A program made the translations under genes and the position numbers. Below the pieces are notes generated by a model that was not told where the DNA came from, searched no databases, and saw nothing but the letters and a program-made list of their open reading frames with translations. 64,000 nt of DNA from Tritrichomonas musculus (taxonomy: Eukaryota; Parabasalia; Tritrichomonadida; Tritrichomonadidae): the NCBI GenBank assembly GCA_039105265.1, contig JAPFFF010000003.1:558001-622000 (forward strand). Reading direction: 5' to 3'. Each line of letters starts with the position of its first letter. The first letter of the stretch is position 1. Positions 27,301-35,958 of the stretch are shown here, piece by piece.

Positions 27301-28927
27301 CATTAATTCATCCTCGATCACAATAACTGATAATGATACTGATAATGCAACAAATACTATCACAACCACTGAGCAATCATTAGAGAGAACTCATAGAGAA
27401 GTTCAGCCACAAGTTGTTACAGATGAAACAGATGAGATTCGAACAGATATAACTGTACCACAGACTACAATGACAAATACAGCTTCAACTACGATTGCAC
27501 TTAGGAATCAAGTTCCTGTTATTGATATATCTGGAACCCAGTATACCTTAGAAGATATTGCAGATATGACAAGAGCAGAACGAAATGCATTAGTTGCTAG
27601 TCATCCTGATATATTACGTATCCAATATCATGGAAGAGAGTGGTTTAATGTGTATGATTTGTTTTATAATGACCAACTCATTATCCATAATAATGTATTT
27701 CAACGAAGGACTCTAATAAGACCAGCTGATATTGAGATGACAGATAGAATACATAGAGCTACTGATAATAATTGGTCAATAGAATGGGAAGGAACAACAT
27801 ACACAGCGAGAGATATTGAACAATTATCTATGCAAGACAGATTAAATTTACCATTTGTACAAAATGGAGATATTGGATTAGAACCTTACTTGAATGACCA
27901 AACAATGGAAGCATGGATAAATATTATTGATCATAGAGGAGAGACTATTGATCCAATTGTTGCTACTATTGATTATTCAGCACCAACTACAGCAAATATT
28001 AGTGGAGGTCAAGTACGATTTGTTGGAATAAATTCACAGATAGAAGTCAATGCAAATGGAGTTAGATATCAACATTATGACCTTGTTGCCACAACAGATA
28101 CTTGGACTGTACCAGGAACAACACCAGTAATAACAGCAAGAATGATAGAACAAATGAGTGATGAACAAAGAGGAGAATTAATGGATAATATTTATTCTCA
28201 TGGTAATCTTTTAGCTTTTAATGACACATTAGATGAAACAACTGGTGAAGAAATAACACAAGTACTATATAATGGAAATGTAGTTGCTACAATAGATAGA
28301 AGAAGACTACATGTAATTAATATTGTGAATGGAGTGATAGAAATGTACCAACAAGATGGTGTTATAAGTGCAACTACCCAGGTTATTATGGGAGCAGTAG
28401 GTTATGTTGCTAGAAGGTTCTTACATGGTCAATGGCAGTTTGTTAGACATCATCCTGGTGATGCAGCAGCTATAGCAGGAGTAGCAGCAGAAGCATATGT
28501 AGCAAATAGAATAGGATTATTTAATATTCCAAGTTGGTTCCGTCGTAATGATAACCCAGAGACATTAGCAGAGGAAGATGTATTAGAAAAGATTCTTGCA
28601 TGGGCATATCATGAAGAAACAGATGATGAACCTGAACTAGAAATAACATTGAAGGATACTGATAAGATGATGGTTTCATTTGATACATGTATTAATATTG
28701 CAAAGACATATCGCGATACTTTAAAGGGTACAATAGCATTCATGTGCGAGAAAATCAAAGAGCTCGAAAATAAGTCAAGTACAAAACATCCATTAGAAGA
28801 TATAGATATGACTGCTTATATTACTAAAGTAGAAGTGAAGGAAATGATAGACCAGAAGGATGCATATATTGATACTCTTGAGGCAAGACTTGCAGCACTT
28901 GAAGCTAAATGCGCTAACATCGAATGA
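24335..28927 (+). CDS. Giant fibre/spike-like protein A, 1,530 residues, element 2
   Basis: I start at 24,335 (METIIKELSTSNDN), 11 bases after the preceding stop; the longer open frame overlaps the previous gene. Residues about 119-149 are a Pro/Thr linker. A long hydrophobic segment (YVYVILVYAIAGGLGVGAF) lies near 370-402. Residues about 490-800 carry the shared module (LFGHNWELTWDGKNW, IIIQQQFYEVEPDP), then a hydrophobic segment and a Gly-rich hinge (885-907). Three spaced copies of a YTxxDIxxMxxxxR motif follow near residues 1,069, 1,155 and 1,265. A coiled coil ends the protein (IDTLEARLAALEAK). It is probably a virion surface or host-contact protein; the family is unknown. Confidence 0.7.
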   Translation: METIIKELSTSNDNISKWIKNNTVDFTEIEPIKYVDLKVNETTNETIFDVNETKINNMKDFAEKTNTTAANITKWIDALNDQTISYETLLNLTGGNTSMCLINKTTGEPEIHEVKIEIDETPPPTPTPEPTPDPTPTPTPTPTPTEPPKELVNKEDMVYVIPPIDELKKLEEYTIPKIIEPEVLKLTVSKFWLYSKKTIGWIKDLLYNIISTTLSLSKHPIKLTYKTIAFATKEFMKIIYNLFYFIWYGIDSIVDIAYEAVKDNEKVGVIFYIGGEDADADFKDVDLHQVIDEIKELTPRLNNKIDELKNEGIRMIKIAYSSFTLFWSNLWHFIVDFIMNYPNLVNNIIQIGGNWIDAQFWQYIGGYSDLILYVYVILVYAIAGGLGVGAFCLCVILIAALFEPIGRGAQWILNKITRHPPAPHARTLEVDDNDVVNTDDENSFDIVDPDGNKIVIEIDDDILEVFRNQYNSLVSKYQAIYDVVPSTPSTDSKYFTLKESDQLYLYRPSKTYEESNYYCMRWDIDKDYDIPQNLVFRFKDYLFGHNWELTWDGKNWTGNNCQNMCTEKISFMNTNDGAPALTIKHNERIGRWIKGTIKEDLTDDDNYAHILKDYLTNWRVVKKDGTILSEGITATFDSSGSGTFTQDGYKYEQARMYVGAPSGLNADDGLYVYADLNINGNITELKWDCHPTHCINSGVMHTYGSNPCLESFNYHREKRHSIKIIEGFNHKNIRIYIEKELFEFDVKVNPFDIIIQQQFYEVEPDPRKCTTISTDYNIYSSKIIWADNIMTMRRDLNVVGGITDILAYDYAILKQIVDNLVEQMRIQAMYNEYTDSIKQGVAVANSILNILATTVCIASALSTLNMSNNSVTINTYQTRPFPAGPGGNGGGGGGGGGGYPGDGGSGFQGKFLVNVDLKADKMTMERFLPITTTVQNPVAGAISTFSATQVVLSTTHALTQLGNAIATLGSNVLHFFRNRPDTNGTETLNINSSSITITDNDTDNATNTITTTEQSLERTHREVQPQVVTDETDEIRTDITVPQTTMTNTASTTIALRNQVPVIDISGTQYTLEDIADMTRAERNALVASHPDILRIQYHGREWFNVYDLFYNDQLIIHNNVFQRRTLIRPADIEMTDRIHRATDNNWSIEWEGTTYTARDIEQLSMQDRLNLPFVQNGDIGLEPYLNDQTMEAWINIIDHRGETIDPIVATIDYSAPTTANISGGQVRFVGINSQIEVNANGVRYQHYDLVATTDTWTVPGTTPVITARMIEQMSDEQRGELMDNIYSHGNLLAFNDTLDETTGEEITQVLYNGNVVATIDRRRLHVINIVNGVIEMYQQDGVISATTQVIMGAVGYVARRFLHGQWQFVRHHPGDAAAIAGVAAEAYVANRIGLFNIPSWFRRNDNPETLAEEDVLEKILAWAYHEETDDEPELEITLKDTDKMMVSFDTCINIAKTYRDTLKGTIAFMCEKIKELENKSSTKHPLEDIDMTAYITKVEVKEMIDQKDAYIDTLEARLAALEAKCANIE

Positions 28928-28946
28928 GAAGTTTTATTTAACTAAA

Positions 28947-31616
28947 ATGAGTGATACTACTACAAGATTTAAAGGAGATATACAGTTTAAGATAGGGGAT
29001 GTTACTCGAAAAGGTAGCCAGTTATTAACATTGGGTGACTTAGATAACTATGTACAGACAGGTCATTTATTTAATGAGGTCGAAGGTTTACCAGAAGTTG
29101 ATATTAAAAATAAAAATATACAGTATGTATCATTTGAGTCTTCAACAACAACTTACAATATCCTTAAGTTTGTTAATTTGCCTGAAGACTTCATGAATAA
29201 GCTCAACGAAATAAAAACCCAGACTAATATATTTAAGGTTGTCTTGAGGAAAAATATAGTATATGATACAAGTGGTAATTTAGTCAAGGAGTTCTACATA
29301 TATGTTAAGGATGGTCAAGTATATTCTCCTTTGATAACTAAAAGTAGTAATGGATGCAGTATAAATAATAGTACCATTATGGGATATATGAATATAGCTT
29401 TTGATAGTAAACTAGACTTCAACCCATATACCTTGTGGCTGAATGGGGAGTTGAGCATAATGAATGAATATATAACTGATTCTTTACAGACAGAGAAGGC
29501 AATAAAGTGTTCTATAATAAAAGCTGATAATGCATTAAGTTTACGTAAAAGCGATGTACTATACTTATATAAGCCTACATCAACTAGTCAGGTTGAGATC
29601 GATAACAAGAAATATTGGTTACTTCAATGGAACATAGATACTGGATATACTATACCTAATGACTTAGAGTTTAGGTTTAATGAGTATTGTTTTGGTAATA
29701 AGTGGTTTTTATCATGGGTTGGCACAAAATGGGTAGGTGATAACATACAAGGTCATATCAATGGTAGATTAGTTAATGGATTAAATAAGGAGAATGAGTA
29801 TGGTGAAGATGGTACCTACATACAAGTCAAGAGGAGTGAGAGGAACATGAAACTGATTAATAAGCCTAATGACTACTCTCCTGATAACCTACTACATTAC
29901 ATGATTCATGGAGGTAAGTGCAAAATAGACTGTTTTGTAAAATTAAAGACAGGGGAGGTAGAACCTTTTTCGAAATATGGTCTAGGATATCAAACAAGTC
30001 AAGGAGGTACAAAAGATGGATATGATATTGAAACAATAAGGTGCTATAAGATGAATAATGCGACTAATAAATTAGAAACTAGTGCTATTGATGAACTCTA
30101 CCTTGATATTACCCTTGAAGGTTCTAAAAATGCAAATAGGTTCTCAGTTCGACCTACTGGAAAAGAAGGCAATGGAGGAGACAAGGTATGGTTGTTCTTA
30201 CATGGTGTACTTGATTCATGTGAACAGCTTGAATATACATATGCAGCTTCGACTACTAATGACTCAAGGGATATTAAGATATATTTAGCTGATGAATATG
30301 TTGACCCAATAGATGAGGTTCATTGGGATTCAACTACTAACCCATTCGAGTATATCATTAAGCAGCAATTTTATGAAGTATCCCCAAATCCTAATGGGGC
30401 AACAACCTTATATACTGATTATAATATTACCTCCTCTAAGATAATTACTGCTGATAATATTACTACTATGAGGAGTGATTTAAACTTAGTTACCAACAAT
30501 GTAGATGTTATTAGCTATGATGTTAACGAAATGAACACTGTTATGGAAAGTCTAAAAGGTAGAGTATCAAGGACTGAACAAGTTACTCAACATCTGGAGG
30601 ATGATGTAGATAATTTGCGTATAGTCTCATGGACTGCATTAGCTTTTGGAGTTGCAGGTACTGCTGGATCAATAGGTTCTATTGGTATGCAGCTATTTCC
30701 AGATGGTATAAGCTTTCCTACAATAAAAGGTGGAGGATTCCTTAAAAAGTTATTCTCTCATAAGTCAACCAAAGGTATGAGTGATTTGGTTAGAAATAGC
30801 ATTAACTTCATGTCAGGTACTACAGCAAGAAGCATAACCAAAGATATAACACCTATAATTACCTGGTGTGAGGAAGAGTATAAACAACTAGATGAACTAC
30901 CTTTTACTGATGAGAATGATAACTCTGATACTGGAACCTTGACATTAAGTGGTGCCATGGATATTAGTAATATGTTTAGGGACTCACTCAAGCCATGTTT
31001 CAAGTTGTTAGCTGAGAAGGTCAATGAGCTAGAGGCAGAGTTTGATAACTACCCTACTGTGGATGAAGCTAATGAAGGTCTAGATGTACTTATAGGTAGG
31101 ATAGAGACATTAGAGGGCAAGATACCTAAACCTGTGGATTTAAGTGGATATGCTCTGAAAAGCGAAATTCCAGAGATTATTGATAAAAGAATTACTTTCA
31201 ATCAAGAATTAGAATTATATTATGATGAAGGCACTGGCGTTAATACTATTTCGGTTCTTTATACTAATGCAAGTCAATATTTAGAAAAATGGAAACAATA
31301 TGGAATGTTATTTGATGGATATGATAAAACTGATGAAAATATTAAATATAAAGGAATATTCACTATATCAAGTATTAATAATAATGATTATATTTTAAAT
31401 AATGGTGTTCAAAATATAACATTAACATTAGAAATGAGTTCAAGTTGTGGAGTAGTTATTGATTTAGATAACCGACATAGAATCAATGTAATAAGTTGCT
31501 ATATTGCAAATGAAGATTATGATGAAACAAACTTAAACTGTGTTGTTAATCTTGCATTTCTCCAAGATAAGATAGCAGCATTGGAAGCTAGGTTAGCTGC
31601 TCTTGAATCGAAATAA
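28947..31616 (+). CDS. Giant fibre/spike-like protein B, 889 residues, element 2
   Basis: The start at 28,947 (MSDTTTRFKGDIQFK) lies 19 bases after the previous stop; the upstream extension overlaps that gene. Nearly the whole protein is the module also found in the C-terminal half of the 2,124-residue protein: FKVVLRKNIVYDTSG, PYTLWLNGELSIMNE, YCFGNKWFLSWVGTKW, NPFEYIIKQQFYEVSPNP and ITSSKIITADNITTMRSDLN. A small glycine-rich hydrophobic hairpin near 565-586 follows, then coiled coil ending LEARLAALESK. A virion fibre or spike is inferred. Confidence 0.7.
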   Translation: MSDTTTRFKGDIQFKIGDVTRKGSQLLTLGDLDNYVQTGHLFNEVEGLPEVDIKNKNIQYVSFESSTTTYNILKFVNLPEDFMNKLNEIKTQTNIFKVVLRKNIVYDTSGNLVKEFYIYVKDGQVYSPLITKSSNGCSINNSTIMGYMNIAFDSKLDFNPYTLWLNGELSIMNEYITDSLQTEKAIKCSIIKADNALSLRKSDVLYLYKPTSTSQVEIDNKKYWLLQWNIDTGYTIPNDLEFRFNEYCFGNKWFLSWVGTKWVGDNIQGHINGRLVNGLNKENEYGEDGTYIQVKRSERNMKLINKPNDYSPDNLLHYMIHGGKCKIDCFVKLKTGEVEPFSKYGLGYQTSQGGTKDGYDIETIRCYKMNNATNKLETSAIDELYLDITLEGSKNANRFSVRPTGKEGNGGDKVWLFLHGVLDSCEQLEYTYAASTTNDSRDIKIYLADEYVDPIDEVHWDSTTNPFEYIIKQQFYEVSPNPNGATTLYTDYNITSSKIITADNITTMRSDLNLVTNNVDVISYDVNEMNTVMESLKGRVSRTEQVTQHLEDDVDNLRIVSWTALAFGVAGTAGSIGSIGMQLFPDGISFPTIKGGGFLKKLFSHKSTKGMSDLVRNSINFMSGTTARSITKDITPIITWCEEEYKQLDELPFTDENDNSDTGTLTLSGAMDISNMFRDSLKPCFKLLAEKVNELEAEFDNYPTVDEANEGLDVLIGRIETLEGKIPKPVDLSGYALKSEIPEIIDKRITFNQELELYYDEGTGVNTISVLYTNASQYLEKWKQYGMLFDGYDKTDENIKYKGIFTISSINNNDYILNNGVQNITLTLEMSSSCGVVIDLDNRHRINVISCYIANEDYDETNLNCVVNLAFLQDKIAALEARLAALESK

Positions 31617-31636
31617 AGTAGGTACGAAATTCTCGG

Positions 31637-31770
31637 GGCAGGTACCTGTGCCGTTTCATAGATGGGCGGTTGTGGGGTGGGGTACCTGTGCCGTTTCATT
31701 GATGGTAGGCGTTGAGGTGGGTGGGTGGGAATTAGGGGTGGGGCCCCTGTGCCGTTTCATTGATGGGGAG
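31637..31770 (+). repeat. Three GC-rich direct repeats, right end of element 2
   Basis: Three units share cctgtgccgtttcat followed by (a/t)gatgg, separated by G-rich spacers of 20-35 bases. They stand out sharply from the AT-rich surroundings and lie between the last gene and the terminal hairpin of element 2. Element 1 lacks them in its much shorter 3' region. Confidence 0.8.
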
Positions 31771-31821
31771 CAGTAGTGAGAACAAGAATATTTTTTTCTT
31801 TTCTTTTTCTTTTCTTTTATG

Positions 31822-31883
31822 ACGAGTTCGTGTTGACGCGGGGGCTGGACGGGCCCCGCGGAAACCGACTCGTATATACTACT
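31822..31883. repeat. Terminal hairpin signature, right end of element 2
   Basis: The outer stem is ACGAGT (31,822-31,827) with ACTCGT (31,868-31,873). The inner GC stem is CGCGGGG (31,837-31,843) with CCCCGCG (31,854-31,860). One base (A) and TATACTACT (31,875-31,883) follow, exactly as after the hairpin at 18,443-18,480. The stem sequence differs but the geometry and the trailing motif are kept. Protein-like sequence of element 3 begins immediately downstream. Confidence 0.75.
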
Positions 31884-32002
31884 AATAATCCAAATGATGT
31901 ATTTATTCAAATTGAAGACAATAGATATTATCCAAAAAATAATAAAAATTTAAAAGAAATGTTGATCCAAATAAACATAGAATTTATATTCAAACATTTC
32001 AA

Positions 32003-33034
32003 TTGACAGAGAGAGAAAAATTTATGAAAAAATTAAATGATTTTGCAAAATTCTGTAAAAGTAAGAAAATTACAATACTTGGAATGATATATGCATTTAT
32101 TGGAGATGAGATGGATAATATATGTGTAAAAAAAGATTCTATCAAAATTGTAATAAAAAAAGGACAAGTCATTGAATCACAAATAACAATCATTCCTCGA
32201 CAAATTTATGGATGGGAAGGTAAAACAAATAAAGACGAATCTCTTTATGCTCTTTATCACAAGCAAACGAAGGGAGAAAGGATTTTGACAGGTGAAAGAT
32301 TTCGAAGGAATTTGCAGATAGTAACTCCATTTGATTATTCATCAGACAGTTTGGACGATAATGATTCGTCATCATCAATGGATGAAACAACGACAACAAC
32401 TGATGATTTTTCACCACCTCCTCCACCAAATTATACGCATCAAAATTCAAAGAAATCACATCAAAATTCAAAGGGAGCACATCAAAATTCAAAGACATCA
32501 TCTCCAAAATTAACAATTGGAGATGCACTAAAATATATTCAAGAACACTCACAAAGTAAGAAAAAAGTCTCAAACAATAAATCAAATTAACCTTTTTGAT
32601 AATTCAACTGATGATGAAGATGTACAAAAGAAAAAATCAAGTCAGAAAAATTCACAAAAGACTGTTGGTTATGAAATAACAGAATCTCAAAAAAATAAAT
32701 TTAATTCTGATGAAGGCTTTATTGTTGAATTTTTAGACGATATCAATGATGAAGTTTTTATGCACAAAGTTCAAGATTATGCCTTTTATAAATCACAGAT
32801 AAAAAATCAAATAGATTGTGTGAATTTTTATCACATATGAAAATGGCATTTGGCAAATTTATGAAAAAAATAAATGGAAAAACACCATCAACACCATATA
32901 CTACTAAACCTGCAGTTTTAACAACTCCATCTCCACAAGCAATGGAAGAAATATCGTCTGGAAAACCAAAATGGGCTGTTCACCCAACAATTCATGCTGT
33001 TCGAGAATGTTTAGAAAGATTAAGTAATAGTTAA
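32003..33034 (+). pseudogene. Element 3 remnant of a small charged protein
   Basis: Protein-like reading across this stretch includes a Ser/Asp-rich patch, a Pro run (DFSPPPPPNYTHQNS) and three HQNSK repeats. No known domain is seen. It is part of the broken Maverick and is treated as a fossil. Confidence 0.4.
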
Positions 33035-33069
33035 AAAAATTGAGAAATAATTTTTTTTATTGTCAAAAA

Positions 33070-33324
33070 ATGGAGATATTAAAAAGTGCTATTGATACTT
33101 ACTTTAATAATATCTATAAAAAAATAAATATGCTATGTTGGGATATCAATGATAAATATTTAACTCAATACACTTTGGATGAAACTGTTCATCTTTTAAT
33201 CAATATTCATGTTTACGAAGATAGTCTAAAAGACATAAAAACAACAATTGAATTAGCATTATTGAGTGTTCAAAATCATGAAAAAAATTTAAATAATATT
33301 AAAAAACATCTTCACTCAGGATGA
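33070..33324 (+). CDS. Small helical protein of element 3
   Basis: An 84-residue frame from the first ATG (MEILKSAIDTYFNNIYKKI), all helical and without a known domain. Its stop meets the end of the integrase remnant on the other strand. It may be a surviving small Maverick gene or part of a larger lost one. Confidence 0.35.
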   Translation: MEILKSAIDTYFNNIYKKINMLCWDINDKYLTQYTLDETVHLLINIHVYEDSLKDIKTTIELALLSVQNHEKNLNNIKKHLHSG

Positions 33325-34530
33325 ATTCTAAAACGAGGTAAGAATTGGTCTTCGCCATCTTCGGCATTAACAACATGATATTTCCCATATTCAAATCCAT
33401 TAAAAAACCATAAACCTGGCCGAATTATTGACCGTCTCTTTTTCATTGGGTCTTTTCCATTATAAATTTTTACGTATTCAAAATCTGGTATATGAAAACC
33501 TGGTCTATTATAAATATTATAATTTTGTTGATGAATTCTCTGAGTAATGTGTGCTTCTAGGTCTGGGTCATTTTGAGCCATAATTGGTGAACATTCCATT
33601 CCTGACATCTTTGGCATTATTGTATTGATAAACTAAATCATCCATTACATCTGGAGTTATATTTGGTATTTTTGCTGTATAAGCCATATCTCGAAGAGTT
33701 CGAATAACTCTATCTATGATTCCCAAAGAATTATGTAAAGGTTCTGTTTTATTGTTTTTATTTTGAGCCATAAAATCATCATAAACCTTTTTTTTCTGTC
33801 TTTCAACAGTTTCTATTTTACATCCAAATTAAGCCATAAAATCTCTTTTAAATATTTTGGTTTCCATCCTTGTTCCAAAAGTTTTGATAAACCTCTAATT
33901 ATTTACCTCGCAGTTTTGAGATATTTTGAGGATACCCCTCCTTTATCAGCAACTGTTTGATTTAGCATTGTACAATAAACATATCTAGTATTCACGTTAA
34001 TAGCAATTAAATAACATAATTGATATTCAAACATTAAATCAATCAAGTATGTATTTGATGGGGCAGCAGCATGAAGCATATATTTTTTATTCTTTTTAAT
34101 GGGAAATGTATATGTAGGGTCATCTGAAGACACAGCTTCATCTAAATCAAGAATTAATTTTTTTTAATGAATTTATTTTATTTTTACTCCTGAATGCAAA
34201 AAACTTAACTGGGTGGTGAGTGGGTTCATATTGAATCAAATTTCCAGGATTACTGTTTAACTTTTTCAGATAAATTTGATACCATTCATCCAGAGAATGT
34301 TTGTCTCTATCTTTTTTCCAACCTTTTGTTAATCTTTCAAATTCTTTTTCAGATAATTCACCTTCATAATTACCATTATATGTAACATAGTCTTCAAGTT
34401 TCCTCTCAAAAGAATCAGAATCATCAACAATTAATTTCTCCTTTTTTGGTTCTTGATAAGAGTAGTTGTCTTGATAAAGTTTTTGATATTCATGAAAAAT
34501 GTTTTTGAGTTCTTCAGGATTCTCTTAAAT
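33312..34530 (-). pseudogene. Polinton integrase remnant, element 3
   Basis: Minus-strand pieces resemble a retrovirus-type (rve) integrase as found in Mavericks: TYLIDLMFEYQLCYLIAIN near the catalytic core start, SLGIIDRVIRTLRDMAY at the end of the core, and a basic, aromatic C-terminal region (RPGLWFFNGFEYGKY) that may be its chromo- or SH3-like tail. It is broken in several places and treated as a fossil. Confidence 0.6.
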
Positions 34531-34589
34531 CATATCACTGTACAACTTGTTTACAAGAATCTCTTTGGACGCTTGATAATGCCAAGTTT

Positions 34590-35013
34590 TAGTACTTAAC
34601 TTTCTATTACGATTTCATGAACAAAAGCTTGGACATGGATAAAATATATTACATTGAATGAGATGCTGATTCATTATACTCTACTCTATCAGGTGACCCA
34701 AATGAACCTCCAGCTCAATTATTCAATCATGTTATTCAAAATAAAGAATACTACGACAAACATATATACAAATTCATGCCAAAACCAAATATTAATACAA
34801 TCGAAGACGAGAAAAAAAATATTGGGTTGTTCTATTGAGAAAACAGGTGAAAACATGATTGCTCTTGCACCTAAATGTTATACCAAATGGAATTCAAAAG
34901 GGCAAACTAAATCATTAAAACTAAAAGGAGTATCAATTAAGAAGAATATAATCAATTCATCTGATTATAAATCAATTATTGAAAAAAATTCTGTTAAACA
35001 AAGTAAGACTTAA
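34590..35013 (+). pseudogene. Polinton DNA polymerase B remnant, element 3
   Basis: The C-terminal portion of a protein-primed polymerase is recognisable: a DADSLY block like motif C, and GENMIALAPKCYTKW followed by LKLKGVS, typical of the region after motif C in Polinton polymerases. The rest of the gene is absent. It is broken and treated as a fossil. Confidence 0.6.
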
Positions 35014-35103
35014 ATCTTCAAATGAAAAAAATATTTTTACGTTAATTTTATGATAATATTGAACGGAATAATATAACGGATGAGATGACTTCAATAAAGA
35101 AAA

Positions 35104-35406
35104 ATGCTCTCTAATGAATTTGTCCAACAAGTAATCAATGAATTACAATTAAATGTTGATGATTTATCAATATTTACACCTCCAAAAAGAAGATATAATA
35201 AATATGATAGAAACATTATATATGAAATGTCCAAACAACAATTTGATATTTTACAAAATGTAATAGAATTTCCAGAAAATATTACCAAAGTTAAGGATAT
35301 GCAAAAGTGCCTAATAACGTATTTAGATTCACATCCAAAATTCCAAGATATGGACTATAGGCATATTTGGATTCGTTATGATCACCAAAATTGCATAAAC
35401 AATTGA
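35104..35406 (+). CDS. Small protein of element 3
   Basis: A 100-residue frame beginning MLSNEFVQQVINELQLNVDD, then a basic patch PPKRRYNKYDRN and a helical end. It follows the polymerase remnant on the same strand, as small Maverick genes often do. No family is recognised; it could be an intact survivor in an otherwise decayed element. Confidence 0.4.
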   Translation: MLSNEFVQQVINELQLNVDDLSIFTPPKRRYNKYDRNIIYEMSKQQFDILQNVIEFPENITKVKDMQKCLITYLDSHPKFQDMDYRHIWIRYDHQNCINN

Positions 35407-35542
35407 AAAAAAATTAAAATCGAAAATAATGATTTTTAATTATCCAATGCAGGACAGATACCTTCTTGATTAGATTCAGCTATTTTCTTTTCGTCTTCTT
35501 TGGTTTTCATATTCCATTAGTTTTGGAGTCTATATTATGTCT

Positions 35543-35812
35543 TTAAAAGTGATTGAATCTGTGCAGTATCTTTTTTATTGAATAATGGATACTTCTTTGA
35601 ATCATCAGCAATGTAATATATTTTATGCGATAAAATAATTGTAAAGCATTAATATGGTCATTATTTAATAAAATTTGGTCACTAAGTGATTCAATGGCTT
35701 TACTAATTCGGTTTCTAAAATAATGGTCTGTTAAATCGTGTTCTTCCTCTTCTTCATTTTGTGCATTGACAATAGGCTCATCGCTAAAGGTGCAGGGCAC
35801 AGAATGCTCCAC
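35543..35812 (-). CDS. Weak small frame at the edge of element 3
   Basis: An 89-residue frame with an acidic patch (AQNEEEEEHDL) and a helical remainder. It may be the end of a decayed Maverick gene. Support is weak: there is no homologue in the window and no domain. Confidence 0.25.
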   Translation of the reverse strand: MEHSVPCTFSDEPIVNAQNEEEEEHDLTDHYFRNRISKAIESLSDQILLNNDHINALQLFYRIKYITLLMIQRSIHYSIKKILHRFNHF

Positions 35813-35958
35813 CTTATTTTTAAGTAAGCTAGTGAAATGAATAAAGTAATTCGCTTTTGAATTATTTCATCAAAAAACGTTCAAAAAGTTTCTTTCTGAA
35901 AAAGTGTCGTATTAGAATTCCATTACCAATAGTCATATATGCGAAAAATATGTAAAAA

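Larger units (their letters stand above)
18482..31873 (+). mobile_element. Polinton-like virus element 2, interrupted by element 1
   Basis: The right-hand part of a second element of the same family, starting inside its capsid gene where element 1 is inserted; the remaining left part should lie beyond element 1, outside the window. Parts: capsid gene, small conserved gene, 110-residue gene, 174-residue gene, small acidic gene, bZIP-like gene, tandem repeats, small minus-strand gene, repeat-rich gene and two giant fibre-like genes. No polymerase, helicase, penton, integrase or packaging ATPase is seen in this part. Apart from the insertion, the large frames look whole, with perhaps one break among the small genes. 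I place the right end at the hairpin 31,822-31,873. Confidence 0.75.
31874..35860. mobile_element. Element 3: decayed classical Maverick/Polinton
   Basis: The remains of a Polinton with recognisable integrase (minus strand) and DNA polymerase B (plus strand) pieces plus several short frames of Maverick-like small proteins. It is clearly broken, with roughly half a dozen or more breaks, and large parts are missing, so it looks older than elements 1 and 2. Its left side is cut by element 2. The right boundary is approximate, set by the start of the host gene at 35,959; I found no convincing terminal repeat. Confidence 0.65.

Noticed and set aside
1-31873. Packaging ATPase, rve integrase and stand-alone maturation protease for elements 1 and 2
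   Set aside because: I searched the visible frames for their motifs and found none; the only Walker A besides the helicase fragment at 51.7 kb belongs to the SF3 helicase. They may lie outside the window.
31815-31880. Hammerhead-like ribozyme in the GC-rich hairpin (tgacgag ... gaaa)
   Set aside because: The conserved core C before UGANGA is missing, and about ten unpaired bases separate the core from the would-be stem II, so the geometry fails.
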